This document shows positions 17,733 through 25,141 of a stretch of DNA of 62,738 nt, in pieces. Position 1 is the first letter of the stretch. Every line of letters begins with the position of its first letter. The notes below the pieces were generated by a model that had not been told where the DNA came from, searched no databases, and worked only from the letters and a program-made list of their open reading frames with translations. The stretch is taken from assembly GCA_944327225.1 (NCBI GenBank), contig CALVGZ010000010.1:1-62738 (forward strand), given 5' to 3'. The stretch is from Candidatus Gastranaerophilales bacterium (lineage in GTDB: Bacteria > Cyanobacteriota > Vampirovibrionia > Gastranaerophilales > Gastranaerophilaceae). A program made the translations under genes and the position numbers.

Positions 17733-17897
17733 AATATGCCTCCTATTGTATTTGCATAGACTAGTATAACATGTCGTTTTAAAAAAAAACAAGAAAAAAT
17801 AATTTAAATTTAAACCTAGTGCTTAAGAATTACTTGCATTTTTTTATTAAAGATATATGATGATTATGTGTTGTTAGTAAACTGAAAGGATTTTCTC

Positions 17898-19901
17898 ATG
17901 AAGCTAAGCATTAACAGCTTGAATTTTGTGTCTTCAAATATTGAAAACACAAAAACAAATCAACATCAAAAAACAGTGAATTTTTCACAAAGTCAAGCAA
18001 ATCCATTTTCAAAAGAAGCATGTGCATCATTAAAATTGAACAGTTTGAATTTATCTAAGACAATTAGGTTTACAGGTGCTCTTTTGGGTGCCTTTACCGA
18101 GCTGAATAATGCTATGGTTACTTGCAAAACAGAAAACGTAGGCTCTGCAGCAAATGTTAATAAGCTTTTACATGATTTTGCAGGTGATTTTGCACAACCG
18201 GAAGACGCTATTAAAACTACTATCAGAGTTGGCGATAAAAAAGTTGGTGGCGAAAATTTACCTGTTTATGCAAGAACACAAATTAAATTAATTGAACCGA
18301 GTAAAATTAAAGGTTCTCAAGATTTACTTTTTGAAATGGCAGTTAGACAACCTTCGAAAGATGGTATAAAAAGTGGCAAATGTGATAAACTTTCTCAACT
18401 AATTGGAATCAAAATGACACCAACAAATTACAAAGGCGAAGGTACTAAGGAACAAGCTTATATTTTAAACACAAAAGGCAATTTAATGGCAGTAATTGAA
18501 GACAAAAAAGATGTTTTGCTTACAAATGCCGGTCAAATTACTAAAAAGGATAAATCAAGAGGGACTCTTAAGGTAAAAGCTGAACAAGCACAAAACGTAT
18601 ATACTCCATTCACTCCTGCTCCACAAGAAGTCGAAAAAAGAGAACCTATGCCATCTATTGGCGAAGGAACAGAAATCATCATAGGTATGGAAAATGGCCG
18701 TTTTGAAAATGAAATAAAAGATTCGATCAGAACATTTGTAAATAAAGTAAAATCAGGTGAAATAGTTTTAAAACAGTTTGTTGCTAATCCTGATGCAAAA
18801 AGTACACAACTTGTGATGTTAGCAGGTGGTTATGGCTCAAGAGCTGAATATACAAATGCTTCTTCAAGTGCAATATTTCATGATGAAAACAACGGTTCTC
18901 AGTCAACAAAAGGTGTGTTTAGAACAGCAACCGGTTTAACTCCAATGGAAACCACTTTTGTTACACTTCATAATGCAGGACTTCTAGATTGTTCAAAGGA
19001 TGTTATCAACATTGATAAAAATATTAAATTTTATCTAAATAAAGATATTAATAGAGGAAATGGCGGATATACAATTGGACTTGCTAAGAAAATGGATAGG
19101 GAAAACAGAAAATCGATTATGATTCTCCCAAATGATTCTGTGTCAAGAATGACAAATGCCGTAATCGAAGCCAAAAGAGTAATTGACAGCGGACGTGCCG
19201 CAGTTGCAATGATTGCAAAACAAGTCCCCGCAAAAGAATGCGTTAATAATTTTGGAATAATGAAACTTGGACAAGAAAATGAAATACTTGAGTTTGCAGA
19301 AAAACCGCGAGTAATTCCTGAAGGATACGAAAAGGACGGAATGTGTTTAACTAATACTTTCCAATTCGCTGTGTCAAAAGAAGCGTTAGAAGTTTTAGAT
19401 CTGGTTCAACCGTATTTTTCAACTTCATCTGGTGCAAAAGAAACAAGAGATTGGTCAAAACAATTTATTCCCATAATTAAAACAATATCACAAGAAAATG
19501 ATTATAATCTTATCAGACAGCAATTAAAGCCTGTGTTTGGTGAGGGTGCAAAACCATTAGATGACGAAGCAATTACTAAAGCTAAAGAAATTTTAGGGGA
19601 TCAAAAATTAGTTGCTGTTCCAACGGATGAACCCTGGGCTGATTGTGGCACATTAAATCAATTATACCAAACAACAATGCAAATTGTAAGCGGTGATTTT
19701 CCTCTTGAAGATTTTGAAAGAGCCCACGCATTATCTTGTGTAGATACTCAATCCGGCCTAGTTGCCTCATCTCCAGAGCAGCTTGCAAGGATAAATAAAA
19801 AATATCAAATAGAAGGTCAGGTAATGGTCGTACCTCAAGCCAAAAAGATAACGAAATCAAGTGTAGCCGATATACCTGTAACTGTTAACGAAAAACAATA
19901 G
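17898..19901 (+). CDS. Nucleotidyltransferase-fold protein with long N-terminal region
   Basis: The 667-residue protein carries a sugar-nucleotidyltransferase core from about residue 300: MLAGGYGSRA (the G-G-x-G-x-R signature) followed by a TPMET segment, ILPNDS, and AEKPR. It resembles the NTP-transferase/ADP-glucose pyrophosphorylase superfamily. The first 60 residues are Asn/Ser/Thr/Gln-rich and end in IRFTGALLG. The next 230 residues match nothing I recognise. A ribosome site GAAAGGA precedes the ATG and a terminator follows. The substrate is unknown. There is no signal peptide, so it is cytoplasmic unless the N-terminal motif sorts it. Confidence 0.75.
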   Translation: MKLSINSLNFVSSNIENTKTNQHQKTVNFSQSQANPFSKEACASLKLNSLNLSKTIRFTGALLGAFTELNNAMVTCKTENVGSAANVNKLLHDFAGDFAQPEDAIKTTIRVGDKKVGGENLPVYARTQIKLIEPSKIKGSQDLLFEMAVRQPSKDGIKSGKCDKLSQLIGIKMTPTNYKGEGTKEQAYILNTKGNLMAVIEDKKDVLLTNAGQITKKDKSRGTLKVKAEQAQNVYTPFTPAPQEVEKREPMPSIGEGTEIIIGMENGRFENEIKDSIRTFVNKVKSGEIVLKQFVANPDAKSTQLVMLAGGYGSRAEYTNASSSAIFHDENNGSQSTKGVFRTATGLTPMETTFVTLHNAGLLDCSKDVINIDKNIKFYLNKDINRGNGGYTIGLAKKMDRENRKSIMILPNDSVSRMTNAVIEAKRVIDSGRAAVAMIAKQVPAKECVNNFGIMKLGQENEILEFAEKPRVIPEGYEKDGMCLTNTFQFAVSKEALEVLDLVQPYFSTSSGAKETRDWSKQFIPIIKTISQENDYNLIRQQLKPVFGEGAKPLDDEAITKAKEILGDQKLVAVPTDEPWADCGTLNQLYQTTMQIVSGDFPLEDFERAHALSCVDTQSGLVASSPEQLARINKKYQIEGQVMVVPQAKKITKSSVADIPVTVNEKQ

Positions 19902-19922
19902 CTTTTTATAATTTATAAAATT

Positions 19923-19947
19923 AAAGCCCTCAATTTGAGGGCTTTTT
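19923..19947. terminator. Bidirectional terminator
   Basis: AAGCCCTC and GAGGGCTT pair around AATTT, with flanking A and T runs. It lies between the nucleotidyltransferase gene and convergent ycf23. Confidence 0.9.
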
Positions 19948-19969
19948 AAAATTTTTCGAACAAAGAGAA

Positions 19970-20749
19970 TTATACAAATAATTCTCTTTCAGTTCTAACA
20001 ATTTCACGATTAATTGAATTTCTGTATGAAACTGAAGAAACAATTGCCATAACTGTTGCGCACATAGCAACTTCAGAATCCAATTTGTTAACAGCTGAAC
20101 CAACTCCAACTGCACTAGCACCTGCTGCAAATGCTAAAGGAGCCGTTTTTGCAGTAATTCCGGATGCTGACATTATTGGAAGTGCCGTATGTTGTGTTAA
20201 TTCAAGAGTATTTGAAATCGTAGCTTCAGCATAACTAACCAAATGTGCAGACGGATTAGTTGATTTTATGTCATTTTTTAGTCCTTCTGTTTGGATCAAA
20301 TCAACACCAAGTATTTCAAGTTTTTTCGCAAGCTCAATTTGCTCCGATATATCAATGTTTCCGGGAATTGTTACACAAGTAAATACATCATATTTGCTAA
20401 TAAGTCCCATAGTTTCAAGAACAATATCATATACTTGTTGAGAAGTAAAACTCTGACCTTTTTTATATAATGCGTCAAAATTTCCGATTTCTATTGCATC
20501 AACTCCCCATTGAACAGCGTTTAAAAGTTCAAAAGGGTGAACACTGGACACAAATATAGGTAATTTTGTATTTTTTCTTGCGAGTTCAAACAAATCTCTG
20601 TCACATGCAATATCAACAGCACTAGCATGTCCTTTTTGTGCAGCTCTGCACACACGAGCGACATTGTCCGCATTATAATTATCAATTCCTGCAATTATTT
20701 TAATTGCTCTTTTTTCTCTTAAATGTTTTTTAAAAATTTCAATTCCCAT
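19970..20749 (-). CDS. ycf23: Ycf23/DUF561 family protein
   Basis: The 259-residue TIM-barrel-like protein matches the plastid/cyanobacterial Ycf23 pattern: KIIAGIDN near the N-terminus, then DIACD, FVSSVHP, AIEIGNFD, CVTIPG and DLIQTEG, and the C-terminal SASGIT and AGASAVGVGSAV segments. The biochemical function is unknown for the family. Its restriction to oxygenic cyanobacteria, plastids and their relatives makes it the strongest taxonomic marker in the window. It is a single-gene unit, convergent with the nucleotidyltransferase gene. Confidence 0.88.
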   Translation of the reverse strand: MGIEIFKKHLREKRAIKIIAGIDNYNADNVARVCRAAQKGHASAVDIACDRDLFELARKNTKLPIFVSSVHPFELLNAVQWGVDAIEIGNFDALYKKGQSFTSQQVYDIVLETMGLISKYDVFTCVTIPGNIDISEQIELAKKLEILGVDLIQTEGLKNDIKSTNPSAHLVSYAEATISNTLELTQHTALPIMSASGITAKTAPLAFAAGASAVGVGSAVNKLDSEVAMCATVMAIVSSVSYRNSINREIVRTERELFV

Positions 20750-20860
20750 TGTTATTTTCCTTTTTTCTATTACAGTTGAATTTTATCACAACTAAATATT
20801 ATGTGCAATGAAAGCTAAATTTTAATGTGTTAACATCACAACATATTTAAAGGAAAAATT

Positions 20861-21556
20861 ATGATTACATATATAAAAAACAAATTATTTTTAATATTAT
20901 TTTCTATATTTTATTTATTTAGCTCGATTGCTTTTTCTTATGAATACACATCAACTGAAGAAAAAAATTTTATTGAAATATATGAAAAAACACTTCCTTC
21001 AATTGTTTCAATTGAAGCTGATATTGATCATGGAACTTCCGGCGGAACAGGTTGTATAATTTCAAAATCAGGAATAATACTAACAAGTTCACATGTAGTT
21101 GAAAAAGCAAAAAACATAACGGTAACAACTCACAGTGGCAAAAATTATACGGCAAAAATTCTTGCCGTATTAAAAAATAAAAATGATTTGGCGTTAATTA
21201 AAATAGATACAAAAGAAGATTTACCGCTGGCAAAATTCGGTAACTCGGACGAAATAAAAGTTGGTCAAAGAGTACTCACTATAGGTTGTCCCTTTGGATT
21301 TAAAGATACCTTAACAACAGGTATAATTTCAAGAATAGATTACGAAAGAAATAAAATTCAAACAGACGCAGCAATTAATCCCGGTTGTTCAGGTGGGCCA
21401 TTATTGAATTTAAAAGGTGAAATAATAGGAATAAATCAGTCCATATACAATCCTGATAACAATAGATCAAACATAGGCATAGGATTTGCCTTACCGTCAA
21501 ATTATGCCATTGATTTTATATCAAGGGCAAATAAAAAAATGGCAGCTATAAAATAA
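20861..21556 (+). CDS. Deg/HtrA-type serine protease without PDZ domain
   Basis: The 231-residue secreted trypsin-like protease has a hydrophobic signal segment at residues 8-25. The catalytic triad H78 (TSSHVV), D109 (KNDLALIK) and S177 (NPGCSGGPL) is intact. The usual GNSGG is GCSGG. The protein stops right after the protease domain, so the PDZ domains that regulate HtrA/DegP are absent. It may act as an envelope quality-control or processing protease. AAAGGAAAAATT precedes the ATG. It converges with the XRE gene, whose stop abuts its own. Confidence 0.9.
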   Translation: MITYIKNKLFLILFSIFYLFSSIAFSYEYTSTEEKNFIEIYEKTLPSIVSIEADIDHGTSGGTGCIISKSGIILTSSHVVEKAKNITVTTHSGKNYTAKILAVLKNKNDLALIKIDTKEDLPLAKFGNSDEIKVGQRVLTIGCPFGFKDTLTTGIISRIDYERNKIQTDAAINPGCSGGPLLNLKGEIIGINQSIYNPDNNRSNIGIGFALPSNYAIDFISRANKKMAAIK

Positions 21557-21880
21557 TTACTTTAATAAAAATGTTTTAATATACTTATAGGTTAAAATCA
21601 AATTTTCATCCGATAAATTAGCTAACATAGATGAAATTTCTTTTCTTAAATCAGTAGGATTTTTATGGTAATTAAATTCAAATAAATCCTTTGTTTCAAC
21701 AAATAAAGCATCTGCAAATCTGGATATCAAATCAGCAGAGGGAAAATTTTTTCCACTTTCAATACAACTTATGTGTTTATCATCCACACCAACCAATTCA
21801 GCCAATTGTGCTTGTGTGTAACCAAGTTTTTTTCTAATTTCTTTAATTTTTCTTCCAAATAAAACCTTAATATTATCCAC
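21557..21880 (-). CDS. XRE-family transcriptional regulator
   Basis: The 107-residue protein has a Cro/CI helix-turn-helix at residues 8-62 (IRKKLGYTQAQLAELVGVDDKHISCIESG in part) and a short helical C-terminal region that may dimerise. It starts with GTG at 21880 with a weak GGGG ribosome site. It is divergent from the pilin-like gene. The 160-bp intergenic region holds four symmetrically placed copies of an AGGTA/TACCT half-site, so it probably controls the pilin-like gene and itself. Confidence 0.9.
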   Translation of the reverse strand: MDNIKVLFGRKIKEIRKKLGYTQAQLAELVGVDDKHISCIESGKNFPSADLISRFADALFVETKDLFEFNYHKNPTDLRKEISSMLANLSDENLILTYKYIKTFLLK

Positions 21881-21933
21881 TTTAACCCCACTGAAACAAT
21901 TTTAAAGACAATATGAAGTTATTGAAACGTTTA

Positions 21934-22017
21934 ATTAGGTAATTTATTGACAAAAACTTACCTCTCATGTTACAAATATTACTAATGAGGTAATTTATTT
22001 ATATATTTATACCTAAT
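21934..22017. promoter_or_regulatory. Nested inverted-repeat operator array
   Basis: Four related sites form two nested inverted repeats on one centre near 21975.5: ATTAGGTA (21934-21941) with TACCTAAT (22010-22017), and TTACCTC (21958-21964) with GAGGTAA (21987-21993). AGGTAATTTATT is also directly repeated at 21937 and 21988. The inner pair brackets the -10 region of the pilin-like gene promoter. The array is probably bound by the adjacent XRE protein. Confidence 0.65.
21947..21976 (+). promoter_or_regulatory. Promoter of the pilin-like gene
   Basis: TTGACA (21947-21952) is followed after 18 nt by TACAAA (21971-21976), preceded by an extended -10 TG. It lies inside the operator array, so repressor binding would block it. 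The coding start at 22042 has its own AAGGA ribosome site. Confidence 0.6.
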
Positions 22018-22041
22018 ACATTGAATTATGAAGGAATTACT

Positions 22042-23619
22042 ATGAAAACCCTCAAAGCCTTTTCACTTATTGAACTCACAATCAGCCTAATAACAATCAG
22101 CTGTATCATGGCAGCCTTTGCTCCGATAATCACAAAAAAATTAAAAATATCTTCTTCATCTTCTTCTCCAATATCAACAGTAAAACCTGAATGTTCAAAA
22201 TTCTCTGAGGATTGTAAACTATGTGATTCAAATTCCTGTTTAATATGTAATAAGAACTGTAATGAAAATGAATATAAAAATATATCCTCTTGTGAATGTG
22301 AACCCTGTACAAACAGAGGTGAAAAATGTTTAACCTGTAATGCAAACAAATGTACAAAATGTGATACCGGATACGGTATTACAAAAGAAGGAGGTTGTGA
22401 AATATGTAACAAAGGATACTATTCAGATAAAACCTGTAAACCATGTCCTACAGGACAATATCAAAATCAAGAAGCAAAAACCTCTTGCATAAATTGTCCT
22501 GCAGGTAAATATCAGGATGAAGAAGGACAAAGTCTTTGTAAAAATTCTCCTTCGGGAAGTTATGTTAATTCACAAGGTGCAACTAACTATACTCCATGTC
22601 CTACAGGACAATATCAAAATCAAGAAGCAAAAACCTCTTGCATAAATTGTCCTGCAGGTAAATATCAGGATGAAGAAGGACAAACCTTATGTAAAACATG
22701 TCCTGCCGGTAAATGGTCAGAAGAAAAAGCAACCTCTTGTACAAATTGTCTTGCAGGTTATAAGTGTGACGGTTCAGGTACAATTACAATATGTCAAAGA
22801 GGATACTATGCCCCCTTGGGTTCAAGTACCTGTTCCTTATGTCCCATTGGAACAACTTCATCAAAAGGTTCAGCTTCTTGTTCTTCATGTCCTGTTGGAA
22901 CAACTTCATCAGCAGGTGCAGCCTCCTGTACCTCTTGTTCAACACTATTTGAAAACTGCACTCAATGCTCCCCTACAGAATGCACTGCATGCGCTGATAA
23001 CTATGAATTAAATAACGGAAAATGCGAGTTATCTGGCTGTCCGGCTAATACTATTGAAGTTGACACAGGAATTTCAAAACTCTGTGTCACCCAATACAAC
23101 ATGGGTGATAAAACCGAATTCCCCGTTAACGTTTCAGGTGTTAAAGTAGTTTCAACAGGAACCAACTGTTCCGCTAACGCCTGCTGCTGGCAGGGTAAAA
23201 CTGGAGATCCATGCGATTCAAATAACGGAGATTACAGTGGATGTAATAGAACTGTATGTACTTATTATGCTGCTAAAATCATTTGTAATAATTTAAATTA
23301 TGGAGGAAGAAGCTGGAGACTTCCAACTAGAGATGAAATACCTTTATTTTTTCCTTCCACATATTCAATAAACATAGGTACCTCAGGTCTTATGTTGTGT
23401 GACGACGAGCCCGGTTACGGTTCCGCTCAATGCAGCGGTCACAATGTCTGTAGCGGTTCCTACACTGGTAAGTGTTACGCGCGCGAGGTGTGGAGTAGTA
23501 CTACACTTATTGATGATAGCTCTCGCGCTTGGGGTTGGTTCCTGAGTGATGGCGAATGGGCCGGGAATAAAATGAGTAAAAGGCAAGCTTATTCTGTCCG
23601 TTGTGTCAGTGAGTTATAA
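22042..23619 (+). CDS. Prepilin-type, Cys-rich repeat surface protein with C-lectin-like variable-type tail
   Basis: The start is the ATG at 22042 (AAGGA upstream), giving 525 residues. Residues 1-35 are a type IV prepilin leader and hydrophobic helix (KAF, then SLIEL with Glu at +5), a substrate for prepilin peptidase. Residues 50-340 are Cys-rich repeats of the growth-factor-receptor/GCC2-GCC3 type (CPTGQYQ, CPAGKYQ, CPIGTTS). The last 180 residues match the DUF1566/Fib_succ_major-like C-lectin fold: GGRSWRLPTRDE, VWSSTT, and a terminal YSVRCVS. The 3' part is abruptly GC-rich (see separate entry). An adhesin or pseudopilin is likely. The XRE gene is divergent, and a terminator follows 25 nt after the stop. 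Confidence 0.85.
   Translation: MKTLKAFSLIELTISLITISCIMAAFAPIITKKLKISSSSSSPISTVKPECSKFSEDCKLCDSNSCLICNKNCNENEYKNISSCECEPCTNRGEKCLTCNANKCTKCDTGYGITKEGGCEICNKGYYSDKTCKPCPTGQYQNQEAKTSCINCPAGKYQDEEGQSLCKNSPSGSYVNSQGATNYTPCPTGQYQNQEAKTSCINCPAGKYQDEEGQTLCKTCPAGKWSEEKATSCTNCLAGYKCDGSGTITICQRGYYAPLGSSTCSLCPIGTTSSKGSASCSSCPVGTTSSAGAASCTSCSTLFENCTQCSPTECTACADNYELNNGKCELSGCPANTIEVDTGISKLCVTQYNMGDKTEFPVNVSGVKVVSTGTNCSANACCWQGKTGDPCDSNNGDYSGCNRTVCTYYAAKIICNNLNYGGRSWRLPTRDEIPLFFPSTYSINIGTSGLMLCDDEPGYGSAQCSGHNVCSGSYTGKCYAREVWSSTTLIDDSSRAWGWFLSDGEWAGNKMSKRQAYSVRCVSEL
22441..22531 (+). repeat. 91-bp perfect internal repeat, copy 1
   Basis: The 91 bp here are identical to 22594-22684, an offset of 153 bp (51 codons). 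The repeat encodes CPTGQYQNQE and CPAGKYQDEEGQ in the Cys-rich region. DNA-level identity in the third positions indicates recent duplication or gene conversion. Confidence 0.95.
22594..22684 (+). repeat. 91-bp perfect internal repeat, copy 2
   Basis: This is the second copy of the 22441-22531 segment. The two could recombine to delete or add one 51-residue module in frame. Confidence 0.95.
23401..23616 (+). other. GC-rich candidate variable region of the pilin-like gene
   Basis: Counting by eye, 23401-23580 has 95 G+C of 180 (53%), against 37 of 120 (31%) for 23221-23340 in the same gene. Many codons end in C or T with varied first two bases (GAC, TAC, AGC, CAC, TCC, GGT), which is what adenine-targeted mutagenesis of AAC/AAT template codons yields. 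It encodes the ligand-facing end of a C-lectin-like domain, the usual place for a DGR variable region. No template repeat or reverse transcriptase is visible in the window. Confidence 0.45.
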
Positions 23620-23644
23620 TAAATTTTTATTTTGTGTTTTGGTT

Positions 23645-23670
23645 AAAGGGATTTCATATCCCTTTTTTTT
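23645..23670 (+). terminator. Terminator of the pilin-like gene
   Basis: AAAGGGAT and ATCCCTTT pair around a 5-nt loop and run into T8. It sits 25 nt after the stop codon. Confidence 0.9.
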
Positions 23671-23688
23671 AAAATTAATTTTTTAAAA

Positions 23689-24750
23689 TTAAAATGAACA
23701 TGTTATTGTACCACCCGCTAAGACAACATCATTTTTATATAGTACAACAGCTTGAGACGGTGCAATTGCACTTATTTTTTCCTTGAATTCAACTTTTATT
23801 TCTTCATTTTTTGGATATACAATAACATCAACAGGATTTGATGCAGACCTAATTTTTGCCGTAGCTTCAAAAGGCTTGCTTTGTTTTTCTATTGCAACCC
23901 AGTTGACATCTTCAGCTATTAAACCTCGTCTAAAAGTATCCTTTTTGCAGCCAACAACTATTTGATTAGTTTTTTGATAAATATCAATTACATACAATGG
24001 TTCCGAATATGCAATTTTAAGACCTTTTCTCTGCCCTATTGTGTAATTAAAAATACCTTCATGATAGCCCAATATATTTCCATTGATATCAATTATTTCA
24101 CCTTGTTGGTCACTAATATCAAATAAATCCTTAAAACTACCTTTATAAAAATCCTGGCTATCGTTTTTTTTAGCAACAGGAATGTTATATTTTAAGGCGT
24201 AACTTCTTACTTCTTCTTTTTCCATATTCCCTAAAGGAAATATTATATTTTTAAGTTCATCCTGTGAAAGTTTATATAAAAAATATGTTTGATCTTTTTT
24301 GGGGTTTTTACCTTTTTTTAATTCGTATCTTCCTGTTTCACTATTATATTCATTTTTTGCATAATGCCCTGTTGCAAATTTATCAAAAATGATTCCGTTT
24401 TTTCTTGCAAAATTCGGAAAAAGACCAAATTTTATAAATTTATTACATATAACACAAGGATTTGGGGTTAAACCATTTAAATATTGTCTTTTAAATTCTT
24501 GAAAAACAATTTCATCATATTCTTTTGATAAGTCAAATAAATGAAATTCACATCCACAATGTTCGCAGTTATTAATAGCATCTGAAATTTCTTTTTTCTT
24601 ATCAGTTCCATAGCAAGAGTTTGCAATAGTTTTAATTTCGCCATCGTATATTTTCATCATGGCACCTATTACATTATATCCCTTTGATTTTAATATATGA
24701 AGTGCAACAGCACTGTCCACACCACCTGAAACACCAACTAAAATATTCAT
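23689..24750 (-). CDS. mnmA: tRNA-specific 2-thiouridylase MnmA
   Basis: The protein thiolates U34 of tRNA-Lys, -Glu and -Gln. It has the PP-loop GVSGGVDSAVA at the N-terminus, the catalytic cysteine in NPCVICNKFIKFG, the second in SQDFYKG-associated and C-terminal segments, and FNYTIGQRKGL. I prefer the ATG at 24750 (353 residues). The longer frame adds five residues without support. There is no Shine-Dalgarno sequence; TATTAT ends 6 nt before the ATG, consistent with a leaderless mRNA. tRNA-Gln(TTG), one of its substrates, is at the left end of the window. Confidence 0.95.
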   Translation of the reverse strand: MNILVGVSGGVDSAVALHILKSKGYNVIGAMMKIYDGEIKTIANSCYGTDKKKEISDAINNCEHCGCEFHLFDLSKEYDEIVFQEFKRQYLNGLTPNPCVICNKFIKFGLFPNFARKNGIIFDKFATGHYAKNEYNSETGRYELKKGKNPKKDQTYFLYKLSQDELKNIIFPLGNMEKEEVRSYALKYNIPVAKKNDSQDFYKGSFKDLFDISDQQGEIIDINGNILGYHEGIFNYTIGQRKGLKIAYSEPLYVIDIYQKTNQIVVGCKKDTFRRGLIAEDVNWVAIEKQSKPFEATAKIRSASNPVDVIVYPKNEEIKVEFKEKISAIAPSQAVVLYKNDVVLAGGTITCSF

Positions 24751-24756
24751 AAATTT

Positions 24757-24787
24757 ATAATACAATAAAAGTTAAATTTTTTATCAA
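24757..24787 (-). promoter_or_regulatory. Promoter of mnmA (leaderless)
   Basis: The minus strand has TTGATA (24782-24787), a 19-nt spacer, TATTAT (24757-24762), then 6 nt to ATG 24750. The spacer is 2 nt longer than ideal. Confidence 0.5.
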
Positions 24788-24862
24788 AAAAATTCTAAAT
24801 ACTTGATTTTTTTTATTTATTAAATATTATAAGAATATTGTTACTTCGGAAAGGATGTAAAA

Positions 24863-25054
24863 ATGGCTACATATTGCGAAATCTGTGGAAAAGGATCTTT
24901 AAAAGCAGCTAAGATTTCGTTTTCTCATAAACAACATGTACACAGACAATTGCCAAATTTGCAATCGGTTAAAGTCAGACTTGCAAACGGAACGGTTAAA
25001 AAAATGTCAATTTGTACATCTTGTATCAGGGCAGGAAAATTTACGAAGGCTTAA
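24863..25054 (+). CDS. rpmB: 50S ribosomal protein L28
   Basis: The 63-residue basic protein has the L28 pattern: an N-terminal CEICGKG, basic HKQHVHRQLPNLQ and a C-terminal CTSCIRAGK. The two CxxC pairs make the zinc-binding form. AAAGGATGTAAAA precedes the ATG. It is monocistronic; the next gene starts 87 nt later. Confidence 0.96.
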   Translation: MATYCEICGKGSLKAAKISFSHKQHVHRQLPNLQSVKVRLANGTVKKMSICTSCIRAGKFTKA

Positions 25055-25141
25055 AATGCTTTTTAAAAGAAAATTTGGACGGTTGAGACTATTTAATATT
25101 GTTTTCTGCCGTCTTTTTTCATAGTATATTGGAGAAAATTA

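Noticed and set aside
22441-22684. Short direct repeats as a CRISPR array
   Set aside because: There are only two copies of 91 bp, in frame in a coding Cys-rich region. No regular 25-40 bp repeat with unique spacers and no cas genes exist in the window.
21000-25000. DGR reverse transcriptase, Avd or template repeat close to the candidate target gene
   Set aside because: No reading frame in the window shows the RT core motifs, and no A-rich copy of the GC-rich tail is seen. The DGR idea therefore rests on the target alone.
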